A DNA stretch of 64,000 nucleotides from CAWFSE01 sp963697565 (GTDB lineage Bacteria > Actinomycetota > Actinomycetes > CAVWCF01). Made by a program: the position numbers and the translations under genes. The stretch spans positions 302,461 through 366,460 of the forward strand of contig CAVOOM010000003.1 of assembly GCA_963697565.1 (NCBI GenBank). The letters run 5' to 3'. The notes under the pieces were generated by a model that was not told where the DNA came from, did no database searches, and worked only from the letters and a program-made list of their open reading frames with translations. Below, piece after piece: positions 9,286-19,667 of the stretch (position 1 is the first letter of the stretch; every line of letters begins with the position of its first letter).

Positions 9286-10062
9286 TCAGCCGAAGACCTG
9301 GCTGGCCATCCCGGCGACCAGCGGAACCACGCCGAGCAAGACGAAGGCGGGCAGGAAGCACAGCCCCAACGGCAGCACGGCGCGCACGCCCACGGCCCGG
9401 GCGCGCAGGCGGGCAGCCAGCAGCGCACGGGCCCGGGCGTCCTCGGCGAGGCCCGCCAAGACGTCGGACAGCGGCGCCCCCGACTCGGCCGCGGCGGACA
9501 CCGCGCGGGACACGTCTGCGAGCGCCCGCCGGTGCTCGCGGGCGGCCGCCCCGCGCCCCGGCACCCGGGCGAAGGCCGCCCAGGCCTCGGCGGGCGGCGC
9601 GCCCAGCCCGAGCCGTGCGGACACCTCGGCCAGCCGGTCGGCGAGCGGCCCGCCGAGGGCCGGGGCCGAGGCCTCCACCGCCGCAAGCAGGGTCGCCCCG
9701 CTGGCGAGGCACCCGGCGAGCAGGTCGCAGGCGAGCGGCAGGTCGGCGACCTCTCGACCGCGGCGGGCCTGCGCCGCACCTGGTTCCAGCCACCCCACCC
9801 CGACGTAGACCGCGAGGGCCCCCAACGGGCCGGCGATCGCCCCCCAGGGCCAGCCCAGGAGCAGGGCCAGGGCGAGGCCGGCGCTGCCTGCGGCCCAGCG
9901 CCGGCCGCGCGCCGCGACCGGACTGCGGGCCGCCAACCGGGGTCCCGCCGCTGATGCAGCCAGCCGGCCGGCCGGTGGTCCCGGGAGCACGAGGGCCGCC
10001 GCCAGGCCGGCCAGCACCGCGGCGATCAGCGCGGCGGGCAGCGGGCCAGCGCCTGCGCTCAC
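9286..10062 (-). CDS. tadC: TadC-like pilus assembly membrane protein
   Basis: A 258-residue type II secretion F-domain membrane protein, the inner-membrane platform for the pilus together with TadB. Hydrophobic segments at the N-terminus (LPAALIAAVLAGLAAALVL) and C-terminus (VLPLGLCFLPAFVLLGVVPL) flank a cytoplasmic region containing LPLACDLLAGCLASG and ESGAPLSDVLAGLAED, the repeated F-domain signature. The GTG start overlaps the tadB stop as GTGA, which indicates coupled translation. Confidence 0.86.
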   Translation of the reverse strand: MSAGAGPLPAALIAAVLAGLAAALVLPGPPAGRLAASAAGPRLAARSPVAARGRRWAAGSAGLALALLLGWPWGAIAGPLGALAVYVGVGWLEPGAAQARRGREVADLPLACDLLAGCLASGATLLAAVEASAPALGGPLADRLAEVSARLGLGAPPAEAWAAFARVPGRGAAAREHRRALADVSRAVSAAAESGAPLSDVLAGLAEDARARALLAARLRARAVGVRAVLPLGLCFLPAFVLLGVVPLVAGMASQVFG

Positions 10063-10910
10063 CGCTCGGCCCCGCGCGCGAGGCGCCCGACCCACCACAG
10101 CCCGAGGGCGTCCAAGGCCACCCCGGCCGCCAACACGACCCGGCCCCAACCAGGCTCGGTGAGGAACGCGAGCGGCTGGGCCCCCAGCCCGGCTCCCAAG
10201 ACCAGCCCGAGCACCGGCAGAGCGGCCAGCAGCCGGGCGGAGGCCACCGGGCCGGCCAGTTCGGCCGCCGCCTCCCCGCGGCGGGCCCGCGCCGCCCGGG
10301 CGGCCTGGGCCAGCCGGCCCACCGCCTCGCCCATCGGGGCCCCGCTGTCCTCGGCCGCGGCCCAGACCGCCGCCAGCCAGCCCAGGGGCTCCGCCCCAGG
10401 CTGCGTTGCCGCGGCGCGCAGCAGGTCGGCGACCGGCCCGCCCGACGCGCAGGCCGAGGAGATCGCCTGCAGGTCGCCCGCGAGGGGCGCGGGCGCATCC
10501 ACCGGCAGGCAGCCGGACAGCGCCGCGCGCGGCTGCTGGCCCGAGCGCAGGGCGGCCGCCAGCGAGGCGAGCAACCCGGCCACCGCCTCGTCGGCCTGTC
10601 GGGCCCGGGCGCGGTCGCGGCGGTTGGACACCGCCGTCCAGGCCACCAGCCCGGCCACGGCTCCCGCGAGGATCCCCCACCCGCCCAGGACGAGCAGGCC
10701 GGCCACCGCGCCGATCCCCGTCGACGCCGCCCGGGTCGCCGGCCAGCCCAGGCCCGGTGCCCGAATCGCCAGCCGGCCATGCGGCCGCGGCGCCGGCGCC
10801 ACCCCGCGCGCGGCGCGCGCCTGCGCCCAGCGGGCGGCAGGTGGGCGGCGGGCCGGCCAGCCCACCCACGCGGCCGCGCCGGCGGCCGCTGCCCAGGCGA
10901 GAGCGCTCAC
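10059..10910 (-). CDS. tadB: TadB-like pilus assembly membrane protein
   Basis: A 283-residue F-domain protein, partner of TadC. It has N-terminal hydrophobic stretches near residues 65-95, the cytoplasmic segment ADEAVAGLLASLAAALRSGQ and AAEDSGAPMGEAVGRLAQAA typical of this family, and a C-terminal membrane pair. The GTG start overlaps the tadA stop (GTGA), and its own stop overlaps the tadC start, so tadA-tadB-tadC form a tight translational unit. Confidence 0.86.
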   Translation of the reverse strand: MSALAWAAAAGAAAWVGWPARRPPAARWAQARAARGVAPAPRPHGRLAIRAPGLGWPATRAASTGIGAVAGLLVLGGWGILAGAVAGLVAWTAVSNRRDRARARQADEAVAGLLASLAAALRSGQQPRAALSGCLPVDAPAPLAGDLQAISSACASGGPVADLLRAAATQPGAEPLGWLAAVWAAAEDSGAPMGEAVGRLAQAARAARARRGEAAAELAGPVASARLLAALPVLGLVLGAGLGAQPLAFLTEPGWGRVVLAAGVALDALGLWWVGRLARGAER

Positions 10911-12094
10911 GTCCTCGGCGGCGCCAGCCCGCGGCCCCGAACCAGGGCGGCCAGCCGGGCCGACCCCTGGGCCGTGGCACCGGGGCCCGCCGCCGGATCG
11001 ATCGCGAGCCGACCGCGTCCGTCGGCCGTGACCACGGACACCGAGGCGACCCGTCGCCGCCCGTCCGAGGCGCGATCGACGTGGACCACGGCCTGCAGCC
11101 CCGCGGCCGCCTGGGCATGGACGGCGTCGCGCGGGAGACCGGCCGCGATCCCGAGCGCCTCCAGGCGGGCCGGCAGCTCGTCGGGGCCGTTGGCGTGGAC
11201 CGTGCCGCAGCCGCCCTCATGCCCGGTGTTGAGCGCGGCGAGGAGGTCGACCACCTCGGCCCCGCGCACCTCCCCGACCACCAGCCGGTCGGGCCGCATC
11301 CGCAGCGCCTGGCGCACCAGGTCGCGCACGCTGACCGCCCCTTGCCCCTCGACGTTGGCCGGACGCGCCTCGAGCCGCACCACGTGCGGGTGGTCCGGGG
11401 CGAGTTCGGCGGAGTCCTCGACGATGAGGATCCGCTCGTCGGGTGGCACCAGCGAGAGCAGGCTGGACAGCAGCGTGGTCTTGCCGGTGCCCGTCCCGCC
11501 GGTGACCAGGAACGAGATGCGGGCCTCGACCAGCGCCGCGAGCCAGTCGGCGAGCCCCGGCTCGGCGGAGCCGGCCTGGACGAGCCCGGCCAACGTGAAG
11601 GGCCGCCGCGCCGGCACCCGAAGCGACAGCACCGTGTGGGCGCCCGACAGCGGCGGGAGGACGGCGTGCAGCCGGACCCCGTCGCGCAGGCGGGCGTCGA
11701 CGTACGGGCTGGCGTCATCGAGGCGCCTGCCGGCCTGGCCGGCGAGCCGCTGGGCCAGCCGACGCACCGAGGCGTCGTCGGGGAAGGCGGCCCCGGCACG
11801 CTCCAGTCCGCGCCCACGGTCGAGCCAGACCTCGTCCGGCCGGTTCACCAGCACATCGGTGACCTCGGGGTCGTCGAGGAGCGGCTGCAGGGGGCCGCAT
11901 CCGGCGAGCTCGGCCGCCAGCCCGGGCAGGCGGCCGCGGACGGCGCCGCCGCCCCACAGGGGGTGCTCAGCGCGCAGCGCGGCGGCCACGTCCACCGCGA
12001 ACGGACCGGGGCCGCCGGGGCGCGCCGACCCCGCGACCAGCCGATCGCGGACCCCGGACGCCGTGGCCTCGGCCGGGATCACCCGCACCGTCAT
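10907..12094 (-). CDS. tadA: TadA/CpaF-type pilus assembly ATPase
   Basis: A 395-residue secretion ATPase that powers Flp pilus assembly at the cytoplasmic face. Walker A is GGTGTGKTTLLSSLLSL, the Asp box ILIVEDSAEL follows, and the CpaF-type LVVGEVRGAEVVDLLAALNTG and HEGGCGTVHANG (His box) are clear. The N-terminal domain carries VTDVLVNRPDEVWLDRG, a family hallmark. The ATG start overlaps the TGA of the upstream CpaE-like gene. This is the secretion ATPase family that in actinobacteria is repeatedly found beside the helicase and is distinct from the tRNA deaminase, also called tadA, at 45.0-45.5 kb. Confidence 0.95.
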   Translation of the reverse strand: MTVRVIPAEATASGVRDRLVAGSARPGGPGPFAVDVAAALRAEHPLWGGGAVRGRLPGLAAELAGCGPLQPLLDDPEVTDVLVNRPDEVWLDRGRGLERAGAAFPDDASVRRLAQRLAGQAGRRLDDASPYVDARLRDGVRLHAVLPPLSGAHTVLSLRVPARRPFTLAGLVQAGSAEPGLADWLAALVEARISFLVTGGTGTGKTTLLSSLLSLVPPDERILIVEDSAELAPDHPHVVRLEARPANVEGQGAVSVRDLVRQALRMRPDRLVVGEVRGAEVVDLLAALNTGHEGGCGTVHANGPDELPARLEALGIAAGLPRDAVHAQAAAGLQAVVHVDRASDGRRRVASVSVVTADGRGRLAIDPAAGPGATAQGSARLAALVRGRGLAPPRT

Positions 12095-13245
12095 GCGGCG
12101 TCCCGCCAGCGGGAGAGCAGGCGGTCGGCGGCGCGCACGAGCGACCCCCGGCGCAGGGTCGCCGCCTCGCCCCGCTCGACGGCCTCCGCCACCGAGGCCT
12201 CCCGCCGCAGGACGGCCGCGACGGGCAGCCCCAGCGCATCCGCCAGGTGCTCCTCGTCGAGGCCGGACGGCGACGGCAGCACGGCGACCAGCGAGACCGA
12301 GCGGCACAACCCCTCCAGGCGCTCGGCCACCTGCGCGGCGGACGCGGTGGCGCGCACCTCGGCGGGAACCACCACGAGGACCTCGTCGGCCCGCAGGACG
12401 GCCTCCTCGGCGGCCGGGTCGAGCGCCCGCGGCAGATCGACCACCACCAAGTCGTACGCGCGCGCGGCGCTGCCGACCACCGCGCGCATCGCCGCCGGCC
12501 CGACCGCGGGCGCCCCGGGGCCCCGCTCGTGGGCGAGGACGGACACCCCCTCGACCGCGGGCAGCGCCTCGGCCAGCGAATCGGCGGCGATCGGCCCGTC
12601 GGCGTCGGCCAGCGCCCGCCACCGCAGCCCGTCGGCCAGCTCGGCGCCGATCGCGAGGTCGGCGCCGCCGCCCAGGGGATCGGCGTCGATCAGCGCGGCC
12701 CGCCACCCGGTGAAGGCCGCCCGCGCCGCAAGCGCGGCGGCGAGCGTGGTCGCCCCCGAGCCTCCGCGTCCACCGATCACCCCGACCACGCGGCCGAGCC
12801 CGGCCAGCGGACTGGCGGCATCGGCCAGCCGTACGGCCAGCCAGTCGGCCCCCTCGGGGAGGGCGACCAGGTGCTCGGCCCCGGTGGCCACCGCGGCCGC
12901 GAAGTCGGGCGCGCTGCCCTCGTCGGCCAGGAGGACCTGGTGCCGGCGGGGCAGCCGGCCGCCCTCGATCAGGGCGCCCACCGCTGGCGCGGCCGCCGAG
13001 GTGACCACCACGCAGGCCGCGGCATCCCACGCCTCGCGGAGGGAGGGGCCGGGCGACCCCGGACCCAGCACGACCAGGGGGCAGCCCACCGAGGCGGCCA
13101 CCTCGGCGACCGCGTCGGCCAGCGGGCCGGGCCCGCCGACGAGGAGCGCCGAGGGCGCGCGGGCCTCGTCTGGGTGGGCCACGGCGCGGTCGGATCGGGG
13201 GGTGCGGCCGGCGGGTGTCGGGCGGGTGGATGGGGGGCGGGGCAC
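12091..13245 (-). CDS. ssd: CpaE-like P-loop protein, Ssd (septum site-determining) type
   Basis: First gene of the pilus operon, 384 residues. It joins a receiver-like N-terminal half (SALLVGGPGPLADAVAEVAA) to a MinD/ParA-like ATPase half with the deviant P-loop GGRGGSGATTLAAALAAR and DADPLGGGADLAIG. In the mycobacterial counterpart this type of protein affects septum placement; CpaE proteins localise Tad machinery. The GTG at 13245 has GGAGG at correct spacing; an upstream extension to 13695 is low-complexity and overlaps the promoter region of the divergent gene, so it was not used. The stop overlaps the tadA start. Confidence 0.9.
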   Translation of the reverse strand: MPRPPSTRPTPAGRTPRSDRAVAHPDEARAPSALLVGGPGPLADAVAEVAASVGCPLVVLGPGSPGPSLREAWDAAACVVVTSAAAPAVGALIEGGRLPRRHQVLLADEGSAPDFAAAVATGAEHLVALPEGADWLAVRLADAASPLAGLGRVVGVIGGRGGSGATTLAAALAARAAFTGWRAALIDADPLGGGADLAIGAELADGLRWRALADADGPIAADSLAEALPAVEGVSVLAHERGPGAPAVGPAAMRAVVGSAARAYDLVVVDLPRALDPAAEEAVLRADEVLVVVPAEVRATASAAQVAERLEGLCRSVSLVAVLPSPSGLDEEHLADALGLPVAAVLRREASVAEAVERGEAATLRRGSLVRAADRLLSRWRDAA

Positions 13246-13415
13246 GGCGTCCTCCAAGTGGGGCTGGATGGCCGAGAGGCTGCCCGCCCCCCGCACCCCG
13301 CCGCCAGAGCGGACCCGCGCGCTGTGGATAGATCGCCGACGAGGGGCGGGCTGTGGACGAAGCCGCGGGCTGATCCGGCCGAGCCGGCGCGGGCCGCCGC
13401 GCGGGCCAAACGATC

Positions 13416-13449
13416 GACGACCCCCGCCGGGGGGATGGCGGGGGTCGTC
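13416..13449. terminator. Perfect 13-bp hairpin in the ssd/HAD divergent gap
   Basis: Arms 13416-13428 and 13437-13449 are exact reverse complements around an eight-base loop. The 443-base gap 13246-13688 holds no convincing gene in any frame. A hairpin between divergent genes has no obvious gene to terminate, so it may belong to a short RNA or act in regulation. Confidence 0.45.
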
Positions 13450-13676
13450 TCGTGGGTCCGGCCTGGGGGGGATAGGCCGGGCCCCGGCGCCGCACAGGGC
13501 GGCGACTTGCTCCCATCGTGCCCCTCGGCGGGCGGTTCGGCAAACCCCTCGGCCCCAACCGGCCCCGCGATTCGCCCAACTGGCCGGTTCGCAGCGCGAT
13601 CCGGGCCTTCGCGCGTGACCGAAATCACCGGCGCACCCCAGGCTGCGCACGCCCAGAGCGCGCCGCCCGGTCGCCC

Positions 13677-13682
13677 TATGCT
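13677..13682 (+). promoter_or_regulatory. -10 box for the HAD phosphatase gene (leaderless)
   Basis: TATGCT ends six bases before the ATG at 13689. No Shine-Dalgarno sequence is visible, which fits a leaderless mRNA. Confidence 0.55.
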
Positions 13683-13688
13683 CGCGCC

Positions 13689-14600
13689 ATGGCACCCGAT
13701 GCGCTGGCGCCCGACACTCCGCGGCCCGCCCCGACCACCGCGGCCGCCTTCTTCGACCTCGACAAGACGATCATCGCCAAGTCGAGCAGCCTCGCCTTCG
13801 CGCGGCCGTTCTCCAAGGCCGGCCTGATGAACCGCCGCGCGGTGCTGCGCAGCGCGTACGCGCAGTTCGTCTTCCTCGCCGGCGGCGCCAACCACGACCA
13901 GATGGAGCAGATGCGCGAGTTCCTCTCCGAGATGGTGGAGGGCTGGGACGCCGCCCAGGTGCGCGAGATCGTCGGCGAGACGCTGCACGACCTGATCGAG
14001 CCCGTGGTGTACGCCGAGGCGGCGGCGCTGATCTCCGAGCACCGGCAGGCCGGGCACGCCGTGGTCATCGTCTCCTCGTCGGGCTCCGAGGTCGTGGAGC
14101 CCATCGCCGAGATGCTCGGCATCGACCGCGCGGTCGCGACCCGGATCGTGGTCGGCCCCGACGGCCGCTACACCCGCGAGATCGAGTTCTACGCGTACGC
14201 CGAGGGCAAGGCCGACGCGATGCGCGCGATGGCGGCCGAGGAGGGCTGGGACCTCGCCGACTGCTACGCCTACAGCGACTCGGCGACCGACCTGCCGATG
14301 CTGCTGGCCGTCGGCCACCCGTTCGCCGTCAACCCGGACAAGGCCCTGCGCGCGGCCGCCGGCGAGCACGGCTGGCCGGTGCTGGATTTCGCCACCCCCG
14401 TGTCGGCGCGACGCTGGCCGCGCCTGGCGACCCCCGGCCTCGCCGAGGTCCAGGCCAGGCTCCAAGAGCGGGTGAGCGATGCGCAGGACCGCGTCCAGGA
14501 GCTGCCGCCGCGCCACAAGGCCGCCGCCGCCGCCACGGTCGGGGCCGCCGCGGCCGGCCTGGTCTGGTACGCCGCGCGCCGGCAGCGCCCCGGAGCCTGA
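13689..14600 (+). CDS. HAD-superfamily IB phosphatase, SerB-like
   Basis: A 303-residue hydrolase. Motif I is FFDLDKTII with nucleophile and acid aspartates at residues 23 and 25, motif II is VVIVSSSGSE, the lysine is in YAEGKADAM, and motif IV is CYAYSDSATDLPML. This is the subfamily IB group related to phosphoserine phosphatase; several members act on phospholipids or small phosphomonoesters and the true substrate here is unknown. The C-terminus ends with a hydrophobic segment (AAAAATVGAAAAGLVWYAA), so the protein may be membrane-tethered. It is divergent from the pilus operon, as in mycobacteria. Confidence 0.9.
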   Translation: MAPDALAPDTPRPAPTTAAAFFDLDKTIIAKSSSLAFARPFSKAGLMNRRAVLRSAYAQFVFLAGGANHDQMEQMREFLSEMVEGWDAAQVREIVGETLHDLIEPVVYAEAAALISEHRQAGHAVVIVSSSGSEVVEPIAEMLGIDRAVATRIVVGPDGRYTREIEFYAYAEGKADAMRAMAAEEGWDLADCYAYSDSATDLPMLLAVGHPFAVNPDKALRAAAGEHGWPVLDFATPVSARRWPRLATPGLAEVQARLQERVSDAQDRVQELPPRHKAAAAATVGAAAAGLVWYAARRQRPGA

Positions 14601-14789
14601 CCCCGCCCGCGAGTCCTTCCGCGACACGCCGTGAGGGGGTTCCGTCGCCCGCCCGCGGACGCTAGAACAGGCCCATCGCCCGACCTCGGGTACCCACGCG
14701 GCGGCCCACCCTCGTAACGGGTCACGGCGCCGGGGCTCGCCCCTCGCCGCAGGCACTCAAGCAGCTTGGTCGCCCGAGTCGGACGTAAG

Positions 14790-14824
14790 GCGGCGCCCGC
14801 GGACCCTAGAACCGCGGGCGCCGC
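14790..14824. terminator. 13-bp hairpin between convergent genes
   Basis: Arms 14790-14802 and 14812-14824 pair perfectly around a nine-base loop. It lies between the HAD gene and the convergent gene ending at 14862 and can serve both strands. Confidence 0.7.
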
Positions 14825-14861
14825 TGCATGCACGCCCGCGATCCGGCCCGCAGGTCGATCC

Positions 14862-15659
14862 TCAGGTCGCGGCGGCGGAGCCGGATGCGTCGGCGGCGTC
14901 CAGCGCCGCGCAGGCCTCCCGCCCCAACCGGGCGCCGATCGCCAGCGCCTGGGCGCAGTGCACCAGCCACCGGGCCACGCCGTCGGGCGTCCCGGACCGG
15001 TAGCCCTCCAAGGCGGCGGCGTACTCCAGGGCCCCCAACTCGAGGTGGCCGGCCTCGGGGGCGGTCACCGCCCTCGGGTCCAGGGCGCGGTCAATGAGGA
15101 CGGCCCGCGCGGCCGCCCGCGCCACCAGACCGCTGCCGACGCCGAAGGCGTCGAGACCGAGCACCTCGCCGTGCGCCACCGCCGCGACGACGACCGCTGG
15201 CGCCTCGGTGCCGGCCGCCAGGGTGGCCGCCAGCCCGTCGAGCCGAGCCGCCGCGGCCGAGCCGCGCGGGCGCCCGAGCGCCTCGTCGGGGACGCGGCCG
15301 GAGGCGGCGAGCAGGTGCAGGCGCGCCAGCGCCTGCAGCGGCGAGCGCCGCCACACCGCGGCCACGTCGGCGACGGCGGAGGAGGTACGCAGCGACGCCG
15401 CGGCCAGCCGGCCGAACTCGTCGTCGGGGAACGGGGGCGCGAAGGACTCGAACGGGCCGGGCCAGCCGTCCAACGCGGCCGACGCCCAGGCCCCGCGGCG
15501 CAGGGCCGCTGCGCTGACCTGGGGATCGTGGCGCCGCCTCAGCCGGGGCTCGCGCAGCAGGGCGTCCACCGCCCCCCGAGCAGCCTCCACCGCCTCGAAG
15601 ACGTCGGGCAGCCGGACCAGCTCGCCCAGCGGGTCCGCGCCGCCTTGTGCGTTCACCAT
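14862..15659 (-). CDS. Conserved actinobacterial protein of unknown function
   Basis: A 265-residue, alanine- and arginine-rich, mostly helical protein without signal peptide or clear catalytic motif. Recognisable blocks are ALRRGAWASAALDGWPGPFE near residue 70 and VHCAQALAIGARLGREAC near the C-terminus. Mycobacterial genomes have a protein of similar length in the same place between the pilus locus and acs; databases sometimes label such proteins oxidoreductase without support that I can see here. The ATG at 15659 is followed at once by a GTG; either could be used. It is divergent from acs. Confidence 0.8.
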   Translation of the reverse strand: MVNAQGGADPLGELVRLPDVFEAVEAARGAVDALLREPRLRRRHDPQVSAAALRRGAWASAALDGWPGPFESFAPPFPDDEFGRLAAASLRTSSAVADVAAVWRRSPLQALARLHLLAASGRVPDEALGRPRGSAAAARLDGLAATLAAGTEAPAVVVAAVAHGEVLGLDAFGVGSGLVARAAARAVLIDRALDPRAVTAPEAGHLELGALEYAAALEGYRSGTPDGVARWLVHCAQALAIGARLGREACAALDAADASGSAAAT

Positions 15660-15813
15660 CCGCCCGTCTGGGCCAGCGCATCCACCGGTGCACCGCCTGC
15701 ACCGGTGCCGCCGGGCACCGCGCGCCAGGCTAGACGGCCTGGGCCGGCGCTTGCCCGCGGGCGCGCCACCTGCTGAGGTAGCGGCACCACCCACCCCCTG
15801 CGCTGGAGACTCC

Positions 15814-17790
<1,977 letters not shown>

Positions 17791-17817
17791 CCGCGGCCGG
17801 CGCGACGCGGCGCTCCG

Positions 17818-17823
17818 TAGGAT
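17818..17823 (+). promoter_or_regulatory. -10 box for nhaA (leaderless)
   Basis: TAGGAT ends seven bases before the GTG at 17831, inside the 40-base gap after acs. nhaA therefore probably has its own promoter instead of depending on acs. Confidence 0.5.
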
Positions 17824-17830
17824 CGCCCGC

Positions 17831-19132
17831 GTGAGCACCCCCGAGCCCGGCCGGACGACGCTGTTCGGCCGGCTGCCGCTGCCCGAGCGGCGGTTCCTGG
17901 CGCGGGCCCTGCACCAGGAGGCCGTGGGCGGCGGCATCCTGCTCGTCGCCGCGGTCCTCGGGGTGCTCGCCGCGAACTCGGGGGTCGCCGAGGCGTACGA
18001 GAGCCTGCAGGACTTCGTGATCGGGCCGGCGGCGCTCAACCTCGACCTGTCGGTGCAGACCTGGGCCGCCGACGGACTGCTGGCCATCTTCTTCTTCATC
18101 GCGGGGCTTGAGCTCAAGCGCGAGCTCGTGGTCGGCTCGCTGCGCAGCCCCGCCGCCGCTGCGCTGCCCATCGTCGCGGCGTTCGGCGGCATGGTCGTCC
18201 CGGCCGCCCTCTACCTGGCCCTGACGTCCGGAACGCCCGGGGCGGCCGAGGGCTGGGCCATCCCGATGGCGACCGACATCGCCTTCGCCCTGGGCGTGCT
18301 GGCCGTGGCCGGGAGGCACCTGCCGCCGGCGTTGCGGGCGTTCCTGCTCACCTTGGCCATCGTCGACGACATGGGCGCGATCACGGTGATCGCGGTCTTC
18401 TACACCGACGCCCTGCTGGTCTGGCCGCTGGTCGTGGCGGCGGCGCTGTGCGGGGTGTGGTGGCTCCTGCAGCGCCGCCGCGTCACCTCGTGGTGGATCT
18501 ACGCCCCCCTGGCCTTCGCCGTCTGGACGCTGGTGCACGACAGCGGGGTGCACGCGACCATCGCCGGCGTCGTCCTGGGCCTGCTGATGCGCGTCAAGCC
18601 CGACCCCGGTGAGGCCGACTCCCCCGCCGAGCGGGTGGAGGATCGGCTGCGCCCGTGGTCGGCGGGGTTCGCTGTGCCGGCCTTTGCGTTCCTCGCCGCC
18701 GGGGTGCCGCTGTCGGCGGCCAAGGTCTCCGCGGTCTTCACCGAGCCGATCGGGCAGGGCATCGTCGTGGGGCTGGTGGGGGGCAAGCTGATCGGCGTCT
18801 TCCTCGGCGCGTACCTCACCGCGCGGCTGACCCGGGCGACCCTCAGCAAGGACCTCTCCTGGCTCGACGTCGGCGCGGTGGCGCTGGTCGCCGGGGTGGG
18901 GTTCACCGTGTCGCTGCTCATCACCGAGCTCGCCTTCGAGGGCGACGAGGCCGCGCTCGAGCAGGCCACGACCGCCGTGCTCGTCGCCTCGGTGATCGCC
19001 GCGTTGCTCGCGTCGGTCGTCCTGTACGCGCGCGGCCGCGCCTACCAGCGGATCGAGGCCGAGGATGCCGCGGCCGAGGCCGCCGAGGCCGCCGAGGCCG
19101 CCGAATCCGGCCCACCCCCGCAGCGGCCCTGA
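17831..19132 (+). CDS. nhaA: Na+/H+ antiporter NhaA
   Basis: A 433-residue inner-membrane sodium/proton exchanger with about twelve hydrophobic segments. The family landmarks are FFFIAGLELKRELV (88-101), ATDIAFALGVL with Asp149 and IVDDMGAI with Asp179/Asp180, the residues matching the ion-binding aspartates of the Escherichia coli protein. GFTVSLLITELAF near the C-terminus matches TM11. The tail holds a short alanine/glutamate repeat (AAEAAEAAEAAE), probably a flexible or helical cytoplasmic end. It maintains sodium and pH balance. Confidence 0.96.
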   Translation: MSTPEPGRTTLFGRLPLPERRFLARALHQEAVGGGILLVAAVLGVLAANSGVAEAYESLQDFVIGPAALNLDLSVQTWAADGLLAIFFFIAGLELKRELVVGSLRSPAAAALPIVAAFGGMVVPAALYLALTSGTPGAAEGWAIPMATDIAFALGVLAVAGRHLPPALRAFLLTLAIVDDMGAITVIAVFYTDALLVWPLVVAAALCGVWWLLQRRRVTSWWIYAPLAFAVWTLVHDSGVHATIAGVVLGLLMRVKPDPGEADSPAERVEDRLRPWSAGFAVPAFAFLAAGVPLSAAKVSAVFTEPIGQGIVVGLVGGKLIGVFLGAYLTARLTRATLSKDLSWLDVGAVALVAGVGFTVSLLITELAFEGDEAALEQATTAVLVASVIAALLASVVLYARGRAYQRIEAEDAAAEAAEAAEAAESGPPPQRP

Positions 19133-19208
19133 GGCGGCCGGGCAGGATGGCCCCCACCGAGGCCTGCGGTGCGGCACGATCAGCCCGACCCCCCGACCAG
19201 GAGGACCC

Positions 19209-19637
19209 ATGAGCAGCCAGCCCACGAGCGGCGAGCCCACGCTCGGCGAGTTGGTCGCCGGCGCGAGCCGCGACCTGTCCAACCTCGTCCGCACCGAGAT
19301 GGAGCTGGCCAAGGCGGAGGTCAAGGAGAGCGCCCGCCAAGGCGCCACCGGCGGAGGGCTGGCCGCCGTCGCGGTGGGGCTGCTGGCCATGGCCGGGCTG
19401 CTGGCGTCGTTCGCCGCGGTGTACGGGCTGGCCAGGCTGGTGCCGGTCTGGGCGGCGTTCCTGATCGTCGCCGGCGTCTACCTGCTGGTGGCCGCCATCC
19501 TCGGCTTCCTCGCCTACCGCCACTTCCAGCGGGTCAAGGGCCCGGAGCGCGCGATCGCCGAGAACGCCGCGACGCTGACCGCGCTGAAGCCCTCCTCGGC
19601 CCAGCGCACCTGGGCCGACGCGACCAAGGCCAGCTAG
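19209..19637 (+). CDS. Phage-holin-like membrane protein (DUF1469 family)
   Basis: A 142-residue protein with an amphipathic N-terminal helix (SNLVRTEMELAKAEVKES) and two strong membrane helices (LAAVAVGLLAMAGLLASFAA and AAFLIVAGVYLLVAAILGFL). The family is called holin superfamily III by similarity only; no phage genes are nearby. GGAGG precedes the ATG at 19209. It converges with the marP gene, as in mycobacteria. The function is unknown, possibly an envelope-associated role. Confidence 0.85.
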   Translation: MSSQPTSGEPTLGELVAGASRDLSNLVRTEMELAKAEVKESARQGATGGGLAAVAVGLLAMAGLLASFAAVYGLARLVPVWAAFLIVAGVYLLVAAILGFLAYRHFQRVKGPERAIAENAATLTALKPSSAQRTWADATKAS

Positions 19638-19667
19638 CCCTCGCGCACCGCGGTACCGTCGCGACCC

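Noticed and set aside
19063..19110. Ala/Glu repeat at the nhaA C-terminus as a tandem-repeat element
   Set aside because: Short in-frame low-complexity tail of the protein, common in GC-rich genomes.
19209..19637. Phage holin
   Set aside because: The name reflects family similarity only; the gene is part of the conserved chromosomal order and no phage genes are nearby.
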